DNA of 64,000 nt from Pyropia yezoensis (Eukaryota > Rhodophyta > Bangiophyceae > Bangiales > Bangiaceae), in NCBI GenBank assembly GCA_009829735.1, contig CM020618.1, positions 16,725,346 to 16,789,345 of the forward strand, in the 5' to 3' direction. Below, one piece after another: positions 44,697 to 55,108 of this stretch (within the stretch, counting starts at the first letter, position 1; each line of letters begins with the position of its first letter). Below the pieces are notes generated by a model. That model worked only from the letters and a program-made list of their open reading frames with translations. It was not told the DNA's origin and did no database searches. Both the position numbers and the translations under genes were made by a program.

Positions 44697-45523
44697 ACCG
44701 AGCGTAGCGCTGCGAGAGCAGACAAAGCGACCCAGTGTTTTGGTGGCCTGGGCCGGTCAATGTGGGGCCGGGGAGAGCAGCAAGCGTAGGGAGAGAGGGA
44801 AGCGGGAGCAGACGAGGAAGCACAGCGTCCAGGAGGGTGGGATGTCGGGGCAGGCGGAAGAAGGCGGAGAGTTAAGCGAGGGGATAGCCGAGGCAGCGGG
44901 GGGGATCGCGGAAAGAGGCAAGGCAACAGACGAGGTGGCAAAGCGCCCTGGTGAACGGACAGTTGGGGGTAGAGGGAGGGGCCGCGGGAAAGGCGAACAG
45001 CCAGAGGAAAGCGGGTGCTGCGAAGCTAAGCAGTACCCGGCGGGGCGACAGGTACGGGGAGGTGGGGGGGCTGGGTTGGGAGCAGAGGGTCAGCGTGGTG
45101 CGGCAGATGGAGTAGAGGGGGGGCAGGATGGGGGGAGTGGAAGGGTAGCTGGACCCTGGTGTAGACGAGGTGGCGACTCACATAGCGGGGTTGCGCGCAA
45201 GGGAACTCCGGCGTGGGGGGCGGCAATATATGAGGCATCGGGACGCGAGCGCATACGAGGCCGTACCGCTTCGTGTGGGACGAGGGGTAGGAACCGTCGT
45301 TGTAGCGCGCCAGCGCTGTCGCATCGTCCGTACTGCCCTTCGCTTCTGGGGTGGGTGCCAGTCTCAAGAGCTGAGGTTTCACACAAAATATATGGTTTCA
45401 ACAAAGAAGCCCCCATAAAGTAAGAATTTTGAGGCCATGCCGGAGAGAGAGAGAATGTCCGCCGTCCGAAGCGCATATGAGAGAGGACGTAAATCGCAAT
45501 GCGTCACCCGTACGGCTGCTATA

Positions 45524-45638
45524 GTGCGTCCCGTAAAAAGTGGACGTGCTCGTGTCGTGATCATGTCAAGAATCGGCCACTGGACCAATCAAACCCACAC
45601 TGCACGACCCGTGCACGTCCACTTATTACGGGACGCAC
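45524..45638. mobile_element. 115-bp fold-back element
   Basis: 26-base arms (45524-45549 and 45613-45638; GTGCGTCCCGTAAAAAGTGG...) are complementary at 25 of 26 positions around a 63-base loop. It is a MITE- or hairpin-type sequence. Confidence 0.6.
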
Positions 45639-46003
45639 AATATGTACATGCTCTTTTTTTTTGTGAAACCGCCTTCGGCACGCACGGCCTGGAAGACACC
45701 AAGGAACATTTCCACAAAGGTACAGGTCGCCGCGTGCAACAGACGCTTCACCAGGTCGATTTTTTCATCCGCCTAGCTATATGAAATCCACCTTCAATTT
45801 CAGGTTGCGACAGTCTTGCAGGCCACGACGTCTGTTTTGATCCGATTTGAGGACATCCGCTTAAAACGTTTCCCGAGCTGCGCTGGACCAGTAAAACGCT
45901 CCTAGAGGTTCCTGCGAGGGTTGCTAATGCGAGTTCCTGTTTGCGCATTATGTGGTCTCATGACCTATGTGAGCCTTCACGACTCACGTATTGCAGTTTT
46001 CCG

Positions 46004-46428
46004 AATTTTGTCCCATGTGGACAAGAGCAAGAGCAAGCGTACAAGAGCAAGGACCAATTGCATGCTCGCAGCAGAGGGCTTACCAATGGCGTGCTGCAAC
46101 ACGTCTGTCGGAAGAACCTGATGATTGGCTATGGCCACAACTGCTCTCGCAACGAACGCTGGTTGGTCAAGACACTCTTGTTTTTTCATCGGATCTCACC
46201 GGTTGGCCCTTTATCTCATGTCATCTCTGTCAAGAACAGTCCGAAGCGCTCAGCCGGTGCTTGTTCTGCCCTCGAAGTGGTCAGAAATCCCGAGAGAACC
46301 CCCGATCACACTTTTCGTACAACAACGGACCCTCATGCAGAGCAGTCATTGGCCAGAGAGGCAGCACCTGAGTCATATCATTGGTCAAACACAGTTTGCT
46401 CTTGCTCTTGTCCACATGGGACAAAATT
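46004..46428. mobile_element. Fold-back element with 33-bp perfect arms
   Basis: 46004-46036 (AATTTTGTCCCATGTGGACA...) and 46396-46428 are perfect reverse complements, including a GAGCAA-type repeat. Weaker complementarity extends about 25 bases outward on both sides. The interior has no recognised coding. Confidence 0.6.
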
Positions 46429-47200
46429 GGGAGAACGGCAATATCTGTTGGGTTTCATCTCGTCCGAAGAAAGCATGTTCTTTATACCCAAGAGGACCTA
46501 TTTTACGCCCTACTCCCGTCACGTACGCTAACGGCCGACAAAAACCTGAAGTGGTCGTTCACATGTCCGCCGTACCGACGCCGGGTAGGAGCCCCGCAAG
46601 CGGGCGCTTTCTCCGAAAATTACGATTGCCTCGTTATCCGCGTGGCCCTCATTGACGGAGCAGAACAAATCGCTGTCCCGAAAGATGACGAACCTCCTCC
46701 TCCGGCGCGATGATGACTTCTTAGTGGTGAATCACCCAGGAGTGTCACATGCATTCGGAGCTATGCGCGGGCATATCCGCTGGCCAGCCCTGACAGTTGG
46801 CGTCGCTGATAACGTCTGCCATTGCACCCGTTGTGCGCAAAATCGAATGAAGTTGTAACGTAGGGTTACACGGCCCCTGTGCGTGCAGAACAGAAATTTT
46901 ACGACATTTTCCATACCAAGCTGCAAACTTGACTTCACCAGAGTTTTATCCCCGCTTCCTGGAAACTGGTATTGGGAGATAAGGAATAGTCCTCAGGACA
47001 AGCTTCGATAATGTCCCATTCTTCAACCGAGTCTGGTTCACGATCAACACAGAATCGCTTCAGAAAAGGCCTGTCCTTTTTCGGTGTATAGTTAGTACTG
47101 TACGTACACGTGTCTCAGGTTCATTCTTAGTACCAGCCAGTACGAGCGACCTGTACACCCCCAGTGTGGCCATCATGAAGGTGTCACCAGATTGTCGCTA

Positions 47201-48662
47201 TCGCCTCTGCACTGTTAACTGGTGTATGCCGAACCTCACGGTGGCACCCTCGGCCACGCGTCCGGTTCGAGGCCGTTTCCTCCCCACCGCCCCTCTGTGC
47301 TTTCCCGCTCCGGACGTCGGGCGGGGACAGCTGGTGGGTGATCGTGCTTCAAGCGGTCACCGTCGGGCCGCCACTCGCCGCTGTGTGGTACTGAGTCGAC
47401 GGAATGGCGGTGGTGGCGGGCAGCGGTAGCGGCAGTGGGGGCCTTGGAGTGGCGGAAAAGCTCGCCGCCGCAACCGACATGCGCAACTCTCTCCTGCGTC
47501 GGGCGTAGGTGCTGGCGACCGCCGGGGCCAATGTGGCACCCGCCGCCGCTGCCGCTGCTGCCGCGCCTTAGTCGTTGGCCAGCGGCGGTTGCGGAGGTGG
47601 TGGCGTCGGGGGTGGCGGAACAGCTAGCCGCTGCGGCCAACGCGAGAAACTGCTTCAATGAGGCGGGTGGGGGTGCTGGCGGCCGCCGATGCCGACGCCG
47701 CCGCCGCCGCTGCCGCTTTTGTGCCGCGCCGCTGCCGTTGACCGTTGGCGACGGTATTGCCGACGGATCGGACCGGTGGTGTCGACGAGCCCTTCGAGCC
47801 AGCCGTGGAGTTGGAAGGTGCTGCCGCTATCGTGCGGTTGCGGCATCCCCCTTCGCCCCCCCTGCGGTCCCGCCCGGCGACACCGTCGTGCGTCATGAGC
47901 AGTGCGTGAAGTGGACTGGGATACGCAGGAATGATAGGCAACACGAGAGCGACAACATTTCTGTCCCTCCCCCCACCCCGCCCATATACCCGCCGAGGCC
48001 AGAGTGCGGAGCATGGCCTCAACACCCCTCCAGGCTCCCACCCTCCCCATAATGCGGGTCCATTGGCATCACCACGACGTTCAGCTGTAGGCTCCGCGCC
48101 TTGACCAGCGCCAGTGCCGCCACTTCTCCTTGTACAATCACAAAGGTGGTCGCAGAGTCGCCGACACCGTGGCCCACCCACCACACTTCCACCGCGCCTG
48201 CGGCGCCCGCCATGACCCGAATGGTACAAGTGCAGTCGCATCCAAGCAGTAGCATTCAAACTGCCCGCCAGCATCAGTCGCCAGCTACAAGCCTGCGACC
48301 CGAAGAGGCGCGCCGGGTTGGCTGCCAGCCGGAAGATGAGGGCCGTCAGGTGTCGGATGGATGTGGCCGGCGACCAGCAAAAACCGCGCCAGCTGCAAAT
48401 TTGCGAGGGCCGTGCCCGGTAGAACGTATAAGAATCCGAGGCATCTTCGACGGACAACAGAGCATCTGCAACCGCCGCCGGTGCACAAACGCCGTGGCAG
48501 AGAAACTGACGGCAGTCGCAGCGGCGGAGGTAACGGCCATGAAGCTACTGGTGGTGGAGGCGGTGGTGCTGGCGGTGGAGGCGGTGGTGGCGGCGGAGCG
48601 CTATGAGGTCGGATAAAAAGCGTGAACATACACAAAAGAAAATTGCAATCATACCACTCTGT
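47201..48662. other. GC-rich region with a repeated short peptide motif
   Basis: On the plus strand similar segments recur: VAEKLAAATDMRNSLL (about 47452), VAEQLAAAANARNCF (about 47614) and VAEKLTAVAAAEVTAM (about 48493), separated by stops and low-complexity stretches. This suggests a decayed repeat-containing gene. Minus-strand frames (e.g. 48457-47624, 277 residues) have no recognised domain. Confidence 0.3.
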
Positions 48663-49244
48663 CTAAGCCCCTGTTGCATCGACCTCCTCCACGCCATCTT
48701 CCGTCGACCCACCGGCGGCGGCGGCTGCCTCAAAGTTCTCATTCTCCACGAGGTCCGGCACATCATCGTCGTCGTCGTCGTCGTCAGCCGTGGCAGCACC
48801 ACCGGCCGCAACAGCAGGCGCCGGTGCCGTCCCCATCCCACCCATGGCGCCGCCATTGAGGGTGGCCATCAGCGACTGCAGGTTCGCTGGGCTCAGCTGA
48901 TCAGCAATTTCAGGCAGCATTTCCTGCAGGTCCTTCAGCGCCGACGAGCCACCAATGACAAAGGTGTTCGCCCCCACCGCCGCCTGCACGTTAGGCGACG
49001 AGAAGTGGATGATCTTGTCGCCACCTTCACGGAAGATGTTGACCTCCTCAATGTTGGGCAGCGTGTTGACCCCGATGCGCTTCAGGGTAGCCTGCAGACG
49101 CTTGTCGTCCGTGGGAGCATTCTTGTGTGCCGCCTTCTTCTTGCGGCGGACGGAGCCCTTGCCGCCCGTGCGGACGCCGGCTGCCATGCGCTGCAGCTTG
49201 GCAAGCTTCTCAGCATTAATCGCCGGTGGCGCATCGCCCTCCAT
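48663..49244 (-). CDS. Nascent polypeptide-associated complex subunit beta (BTF3)
   Basis: This 193-residue protein pairs with NAC-alpha at the ribosome exit tunnel and shields new chains. The N-terminus has INAEKLAKLQRM and the ribosome-binding basic motif RRKKKAAHK. The NAC domain (about residues 36-100) reads LQATLKRIGVNTLPNIEEVN, IIHFSSPNVQAAVGANTFVI and LKDLQEMLPEIADQL. The C-terminus is acidic (run of Asp, then VPDLVENENFE), as in the family. Length and order match NAC-beta well. The ATG at 49244 was preferred over upstream ATGs because it gives the usual short N-terminus. The upstream in-frame residues are unrelated and probably belong to the 5' leader. No intron is seen in the coding part. 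Confidence 0.95.
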   Translation of the reverse strand: MEGDAPPAINAEKLAKLQRMAAGVRTGGKGSVRRKKKAAHKNAPTDDKRLQATLKRIGVNTLPNIEEVNIFREGGDKIIHFSSPNVQAAVGANTFVIGGSSALKDLQEMLPEIADQLSPANLQSLMATLNGGAMGGMGTAPAPAVAAGGAATADDDDDDDDVPDLVENENFEAAAAAGGSTEDGVEEVDATGA

Positions 49245-49840
49245 GGTGAAGGTCACCGGGCACAGCCAACCGGGGAGGGAGTGATCGACAGAAGGGACAG
49301 ACGAACCAGTGGGACGCAGCCGATCGTCACCCTGTCGAGGTAGGTTCGATGAGTGGGGGAAGGTACATGCAGGATCGACGCGCCGGCAGCAAGTGTCCCC
49401 CATGCGGATTCGGGGGGGGGGTCGTTCAAGCGTGACCTGGGCCCAGCCGATTTTTGTCCGGATACGGGCGCCGGCGAGGGACAGCTGCGAGGGATCAACC
49501 GTTTCAAGACGAGATAGAGAATAACTATAGCTACAATTACAAGTTGGCACCTCGACGGTTTTCGGTCGAATTTTACGTGGAAAGGATACCCCACCCAGCA
49601 GCCACGCCAAGACTCCCCAGGTAGACACCAGCTCACGAACACATCACTTCGCGCGCTGGGCACAGGCATGTAGATACAGTACATACAGAGACACAAGCGC
49701 CCTCTTGACATCAACAACCAAACAGGTGCATCATCAGTCCCTCCTCAGAAAAAGGCATGCCTGTCACTGAGTTTCCCGCTATCAACTCCGCCCTTTGCAC
49801 AACCCCGGAAGTCTTGGACGGTGGAAGTGCCAGCACTCGG
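49245..49840. other. NAC-beta 5' leader and intergenic region
   Basis: It probably holds the NAC-beta promoter and leader, reading leftward. A possible leader intron cannot be excluded. No other gene was recognised. Confidence 0.35.
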
Positions 49841-50329
49841 TCAGCCTTCCCCTCCACGCCTCCCCTCACCGAGAGACTCCCACTCCACGCTGCCTTCTCT
49901 CCAAACCTCTGCAATGCCGCTGGCCGCGCTCGCTTCACCCGTCCCCAAAGCTGTCTCGGCTTGCCTAAGCATACCCCCCCCTTCCGCGCCGCCGCCTGGC
50001 ACGCGCAAGTTGCCCGTCTTCCACTCCCATGCCATCCCAGCGGGAGCTAGCACCAGTAGACACCAGTTGAGCACCCGCTGGCTGCGCGGGGTTCCCCCTG
50101 GGGGGGGCGGGTCCAGGTGGTACCGCTCCCATGGAGCCATGGAGGCCGTCGCTGCAGCCGCCGCGGCGACTCGCTCGCTTGATGGCGGCGTTGACGGGGG
50201 ACGGGTGGGAGAACGAGGTGGCCGGGGAGGCAATTGAGGTGCCGGTGGCCCACGAAGCCCGGAGGCAAACAGCCGCAACAGCAGAGCGGCAAGGATGGAG
50301 CGAACAACAGGAGGGGGAGGGGGGGACAT
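49841..50329 (-). CDS. Hypothetical small membrane protein
   Basis: This 162-residue frame starts in a strong context (GCCGCCATGTC). The N-terminus is hydrophobic (VRSILAALLLRLFASGL), followed by a Pro/Ser-rich linker, then WERYHLDPPPPGG and a second hydrophobic segment (VLNWCLLVLAPAGMAWEW). The C-terminal third is Gly/Glu-rich. The layout suggests an organellar or secretory membrane protein with one or two helices. I do not recognise the family. The start context and amphipathic features favour a real gene; the low-complexity tail leaves doubt. Confidence 0.45.
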   Translation of the reverse strand: MSPPPPPVVRSILAALLLRLFASGLRGPPAPQLPPRPPRSPTRPPSTPPSSERVAAAAAATASMAPWERYHLDPPPPGGTPRSQRVLNWCLLVLAPAGMAWEWKTGNLRVPGGGAEGGGMLRQAETALGTGEASAASGIAEVWREGSVEWESLGEGRRGGEG

Positions 50330-51357
50330 GGCGGCAGCGAGGTTACGGACAGATTGGAGCCACAGCTACGTCTTCCCGGAGCGGCTCTACGAGGAGAGAG
50401 TCGAGTGACGAGGACACGCCGCTTCTCAGGTGCCGTTGCGGGTGCAGCACGGTTGTGCGGGCCAACTGCAGTGTGCGAGGCAGCAACTGGACAGTCGGAT
50501 GGCCTGCCAAGTCAACAGCAGCGAGACGCTCCACGGCATTTGTGTGGATTTCGGGGAGTTTACAAATATATGGATTCTTTTTGCATCACGGCACACCCTC
50601 CGCGTTTAAAAAAGAAGGGATGAGCACCTACCTACGTATCTACGTGTTGTTATTGTCCCAGAGAGCGTATTTTCGTTTTTTCTGGGATAAGCATACTTGT
50701 TAGGAGAACCCGCCTTCCTGATCAGATGTGTAGAAAGGCACACAGTGAGCAGTGATATGGTCCAAGCAAGCTGTACCTCTGGGTTCCTCACTGCCTCTCA
50801 TCATGACAATCCATGTTTGTCCCAGTCGGTGCTCCAGCTTGAGTGCTCTGGGGCTCTTTTGCATGAGCCCCGGGACAACAAGCAAGGATGGATGTTGGCA
50901 GAGGTGGCGTCTGTACAGCGGCTGAGGCTGAGGTGGCGGTAGCAACGTCGTCGTCACCGCACATGTTTGCGGCTGCCGGCACGGCAGCGGTGGCAACGGC
51001 AGGCAGGCCGACTGGCATTGACTATTGCTGCCTGGTTACGCAGCCCAAAAGGCGCCTCGCCATGCATTTACGCGTTGCTCCACAGTTTGCTCAGTCTCCC
51101 AAATCTCGAACCCGTTCGAGACACCCCAGAACGCTGACTTCGGGTCTTCTATCCCAAACGCCTGTCACCCAGGCTGCAGATGCACCACAAGCCTCAGCGT
51201 GCAGTCAACGAAGACGCCGACGGCGTGGGTACGAACCGCGCGCGGGATGCGGCGCGACGGCCCTCAGCAGTTTGCCCGTCGCGGCTAGCCTTGGAGCTCG
51301 GTGTACAGTGCCGCGACAGACTGGAGCGCCGGTAGTCATCTCACCGACGTCACCGCC
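50330..51357. other. No recognisable gene
   Basis: Intergenic DNA between the small membrane protein and the end of the LPMO-like gene. There are short frames only; AT-rich at 50560-50700. Confidence 0.35.
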
Positions 51358-53363
51358 TCAGTCCTGCGAGTCACCGTGCGCAGCGGCACGCGACAGGGTG
51401 GATACATCCACCGGCTGGGCGTCTGCGCCCCCTACCGTCATACCGCCCGTGTCGGGCAATGCCTGCGCATCTGTATACTCCAGGTCGGGTGCGTCAATCA
51501 GCTCGTCCTCGGGCGTGTCGTCCTCAGCTGCTGTCTGCGCATAGCTCTCGTACGAGTCCACGACTGGCGCCGGGGTCGGGCGCAGGTAGGCCACTGGGGA
51601 AACCAGCTCCTCCTGGTCCGGGGGCAGCTCCCCCGCAGGCGTCGGCGCTGGCGCGTCGGTCTGGTTGTCGTAAGCTGGGTACATGTCGCGCCACAGACGC
51701 GGGGGCATCGCGCCATTCTCAAACTCAGCAGGCACCCGCATCATCCGCGGCCGGTCCATGCAAGGCTCCTCGGGGCATTCGCCAATGTTGGTGGACGACG
51801 TCTCACAGACATTTGGGAAGAGGGATGAACGACCAGGCCACCACGTGGGCTGATGGGACCACGAAAGTGGGCCGCCCCCATGAATGCGGACATACGCGCA
51901 CGAGAAATAGTCACCATAGTAGCTGGTCCATGGCATGTCCGTATGAAGGCCACCGTACCAAACCCAGCCAAGACTGTACAGCAGCGCGCAAAGGAAGGGG
52001 AGAGTGGGGAAGAGTTACAGCAGACGCATTGCAAGAGGACAAACAACGGAAAGGACCAACAGCAGACAAGGGAAACGACAGAGGTGAGCACAGGCTCTCG
52101 AGGGATGGAACCCCCCCAAACCAACCACTCCAATGAATGCACGGAGTTCTCCCACGCCACAGACGTCAAACGCTAAGGGTCAAACAAAATAAACATCAGT
52201 GCACAGCAGCACCACAATGAGACCGGCAAAAAAAAAAAAACGTACACATAGATGCCGTTGGGAATGTGCCGAGGCACCTTGACGTGTGTCTTGTACGCCA
52301 CGTTCTTCTCGTCAAACCATCCGTCGACCAGCCGCTCCGTCTTGGTCTTGCACGTGAACGGGTCGCTCCGGAAGCACTGGAAGTGGAAGGCATACTTCTT
52401 GTGCATCTCTGTGACCACGCAAGGGAAAGAGGAAGAAGGTCATGCCAGAAAATCACCGAGGCCAAGAACAGTACGCGGGAGTCGAGGCACATGAGAGCAC
52501 GCAGAACACACGGTCAGGATTCACTCGGCACCAGTCATGCCCAAACAGCTCCCTGCAGACTGACCGCGCGCCGTTACCAAGCCCGCCCGCAACCCGCTCA
52601 CGCACCAAGACGACGTTCCCAGACAACGCGACCACGTACCTGGGTTATCCCGATGCTCAAGCGGCACCAGAGCGAGTCGAACAAAGCCGCCCTCGTGATT
52701 GTTCCTGTCGTAGGGGCGAGCAGAATTGAAAGAACGATTGCAGAAACGTAGAGAGGAAGTACAGCACGAGGCCAAAGAAGGAACGGCAGATGGTTAGACA
52801 TGTGCACCACTCTTGGTACGGCCGATGCGCAGTCCCTCCCATAGCTCAAAAACAGGGGACGCTGCCCCCCCTACCCTACCCCAGCGCACCGCACCCAAAC
52901 ACTGCTCACAGCCTCTGTGCAGCACAGCAACCCGTCGGTCCACCCCACAGGGTCAACCCCTCCCACGTCCAATCCCTGCACCCCCCCCCGCAACGTACCT
53001 CGCCCAGCGGATCTCAACGGGCTCGCCCCGCGCCCACACAGCGGTTGGATGGGCCTCGTCTAGGCCTTCCCGCAGGCCGTAGCCACCCGCGTTGGGGCAT
53101 GGCCCCTTGCAGTTATACATAAAGCCGGGTGTACCGCCAACGCGGCAGCCCGCAACCGCTTCCCACGCCGGGAGGGGGTGGGTGAGAAAGCTGTGCGCCG
53201 CAGCTGGCCGGACCGCCGCCGCGGCGCCCGAAATCATCACCGCAGCGGCAGCGAGGGCCCACGTCCAGGGGGATCGCGGCGAGCGGCCAGAGGGGAAAGC
53301 GGCGGCCCCGTAGCGGCCGTCACGGAAGGGGTCGGCCTGTGGCCGGACCGCCCATGACGACAT
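51358..53363 (-). CDS. Secreted LPMO-like copper enzyme candidate, four exons
   Basis: Exons 53363-52999, 52704-52640, 52408-52246 and 51973-51358 join to 402 residues; introns are GTACGT...ACAG in phases 2, 1 and 2. A hydrophobic stretch (WALAAAAVMISGAAAAV) ends in AAA before HSFLTHPLPAW, so cleavage would expose an N-terminal His, the hallmark of lytic polysaccharide monooxygenases. Then follow GGTPGFMYNCKGPCPN, VEIRWARNNHEGGFVRLAL (second His of a copper brace), FHFQCFRSDPFTCKT, IPNGIYVLGWVWYGG and YYGDYFSCAYVRI (aromatic axial residue). This resembles LPMO-like proteins of oomycetes and other algae. About 140 acidic, Pro-rich residues form the tail. It would cleave wall polysaccharide oxidatively; the substrate is unknown. 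The ATG at 53363 leaves a long pre-signal segment, so an internal Met is possible. Confidence 0.75.
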
Positions 53364-55108
53364 GACGACGGGGACAGGTGGCGGACGAACAAGCCGGCCA
53401 GAGAAGGGTGTGGCGGCGAGAGGAGAGCGTCGAGCTAGAGGGAGGGTAGGTGAGCGACTGGGGGGATAGGCGACGGCGGCGGTGAAGCTAGAGGTCGGTT
53501 GGCACCGGTACAGAGTGAAAATGCACGTCCACTCCCCGAGATGGAGTAGACCATAAAGAGCGAGACCCCCGGCGCGGGGCGTGCCGGTGATCAAACCAAC
53601 AAGTCCGTGCGCACGCTAGCGTCCACCTATCCCCCGCACACCGTCTGGCGCCCATGGCAGTGGCGCAGTCACAGCGCCACGCCTCACTGAAAAGGAGAGG
53701 GAGCAAAACGAGCCGGTGGGGTACGCCAAGCCGACTGATCGGCCTCCCGCCTCCACGCCAGCGGCGCCCCACCACTGAGCCCGCCGTGCTCGTCACCACG
53801 GGGGTTGCCCCGCCGCCCGCCCCCTTCCCCCCCCTACCCGCCAACAAACGGCCGATGACGAGGTGGGGCCACTGCTACCCATGGTGGGCCGCGAACTTCC
53901 ACACCACAGACCCGCCGCCCAACCCCGCCCACCCCCCCCTCCCCCTCCCCCTCCCGCCAGCCACAGCCCCCTGGGACCATTCAACTCCATCGCCGGTGGC
54001 GCCCGCGTGCCGGTGGTGCTCGTGCCCAGGTGGACGGCACGGACACCGGGCGGCGGTGCCGGCGGCGGGAAGGACGGGGACCACGGGGGCCGCAAACGTG
54101 GCCAGCCCACGTGGTGCGCAGTGACATGGCAGGGGGGTTCCACGTCCCCCGTGGCCCGCGCTCCCGCGGTGGGGCGCGAGCAGCCGCCCGCGAGGACGCG
54201 TGTCGACCGCACCATTCACGGGCGCGGCAGAGCCGCGGCAGGAACAGCAGCCGCGGCAGTGGCAGCAGCAGCAGCGGCAGCGGAAGCAGCGGCACCAGCA
54301 CCAGCGGCAGCGGCAGCAGAAGCGGAAGCAGCTGCAGCAGCGGCCGCAGCAGCGGCAGCGGCACCAGCAGCGCCAACCGCAGCGGTCGGCGGCGACGGCA
54401 ACGGCACAGCGCCAGTGGTTTGCAACAAATGCACTGCGGGTGTCACCCCTCTCGAGAAAAAAGGGTGTCCGTGGGCATCACTGGGGCGAGACCGCCCCAC
54501 CTCACCCTCCCCTCGCCCCCCGCTACCACGATACAGGCCGTTGCTACAGCAGGCGAGCCGTGGCAGAGAGAGAGAGAGAGACAGATGGAGAGATGGGCGC
54601 GCCACCCCTCCCAACCCTGCGCCCACCCGCACGCCTGGCGCCGCCGCTGCAGCTGCCGTTGCCGTCGCAGGTACGGCGGTCGGCTGGTCTGCAGCACCAG
54701 CCTCACGCATCGTCCATGGCAGCTACGGCAAGGCAGCCGGTGAGCGGTGCGGCCGCGCCCGGATGGGTGTGCGGTGGACGCACACGCGGTGGACGACTGG
54801 GCCTCGGGAGGAGACATGGGATGGTCATGGGACACCCGACCAAGGAGCCAGCCGACACTTGTTCTCGCCTATTCAAGGCAGTTAGCATCCCCTTCGAACT
54901 AGCGCACTTCAACTTAGCGGAAATTATCTCTAATAGGTACATGAAGTTACGACAAGTAATTTCGTTCGTTTGGTAGAATAGCGACGTCTTGGGTCTATGT
55001 GTGTATTTCATCAACTTTGAACAAGGAGAACAAAAAGGATGGATACGACTCTCTGTCGCAGGTGCGACACCACCAGCGTCCCGCGCGGCGTTCACCGTGC
55101 ACCCCATC
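53364..55108. other. Intergenic with CAG/CGG-type repeats
   Basis: A degenerate (CAGCGG/CAGCAG)n tract at about 54225-54385 gives poly-Ala, Ser/Gly or Gln/Arg frames depending on the frame. A (GA)n run is at about 54568-54584. No domain was found on either strand. Confidence 0.4.

Larger units (their letters stand above)
42815..47200. other. Lower-GC repeat-rich region without recognised genes
   Basis: Several inverted-repeat elements lie here (listed separately). A plus-strand frame at 44659-45423 (254 residues, Gly/Glu/Arg-rich) and a minus-strand frame at 43945-43355 (196 residues) are open but show no domain. Confidence 0.4.
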
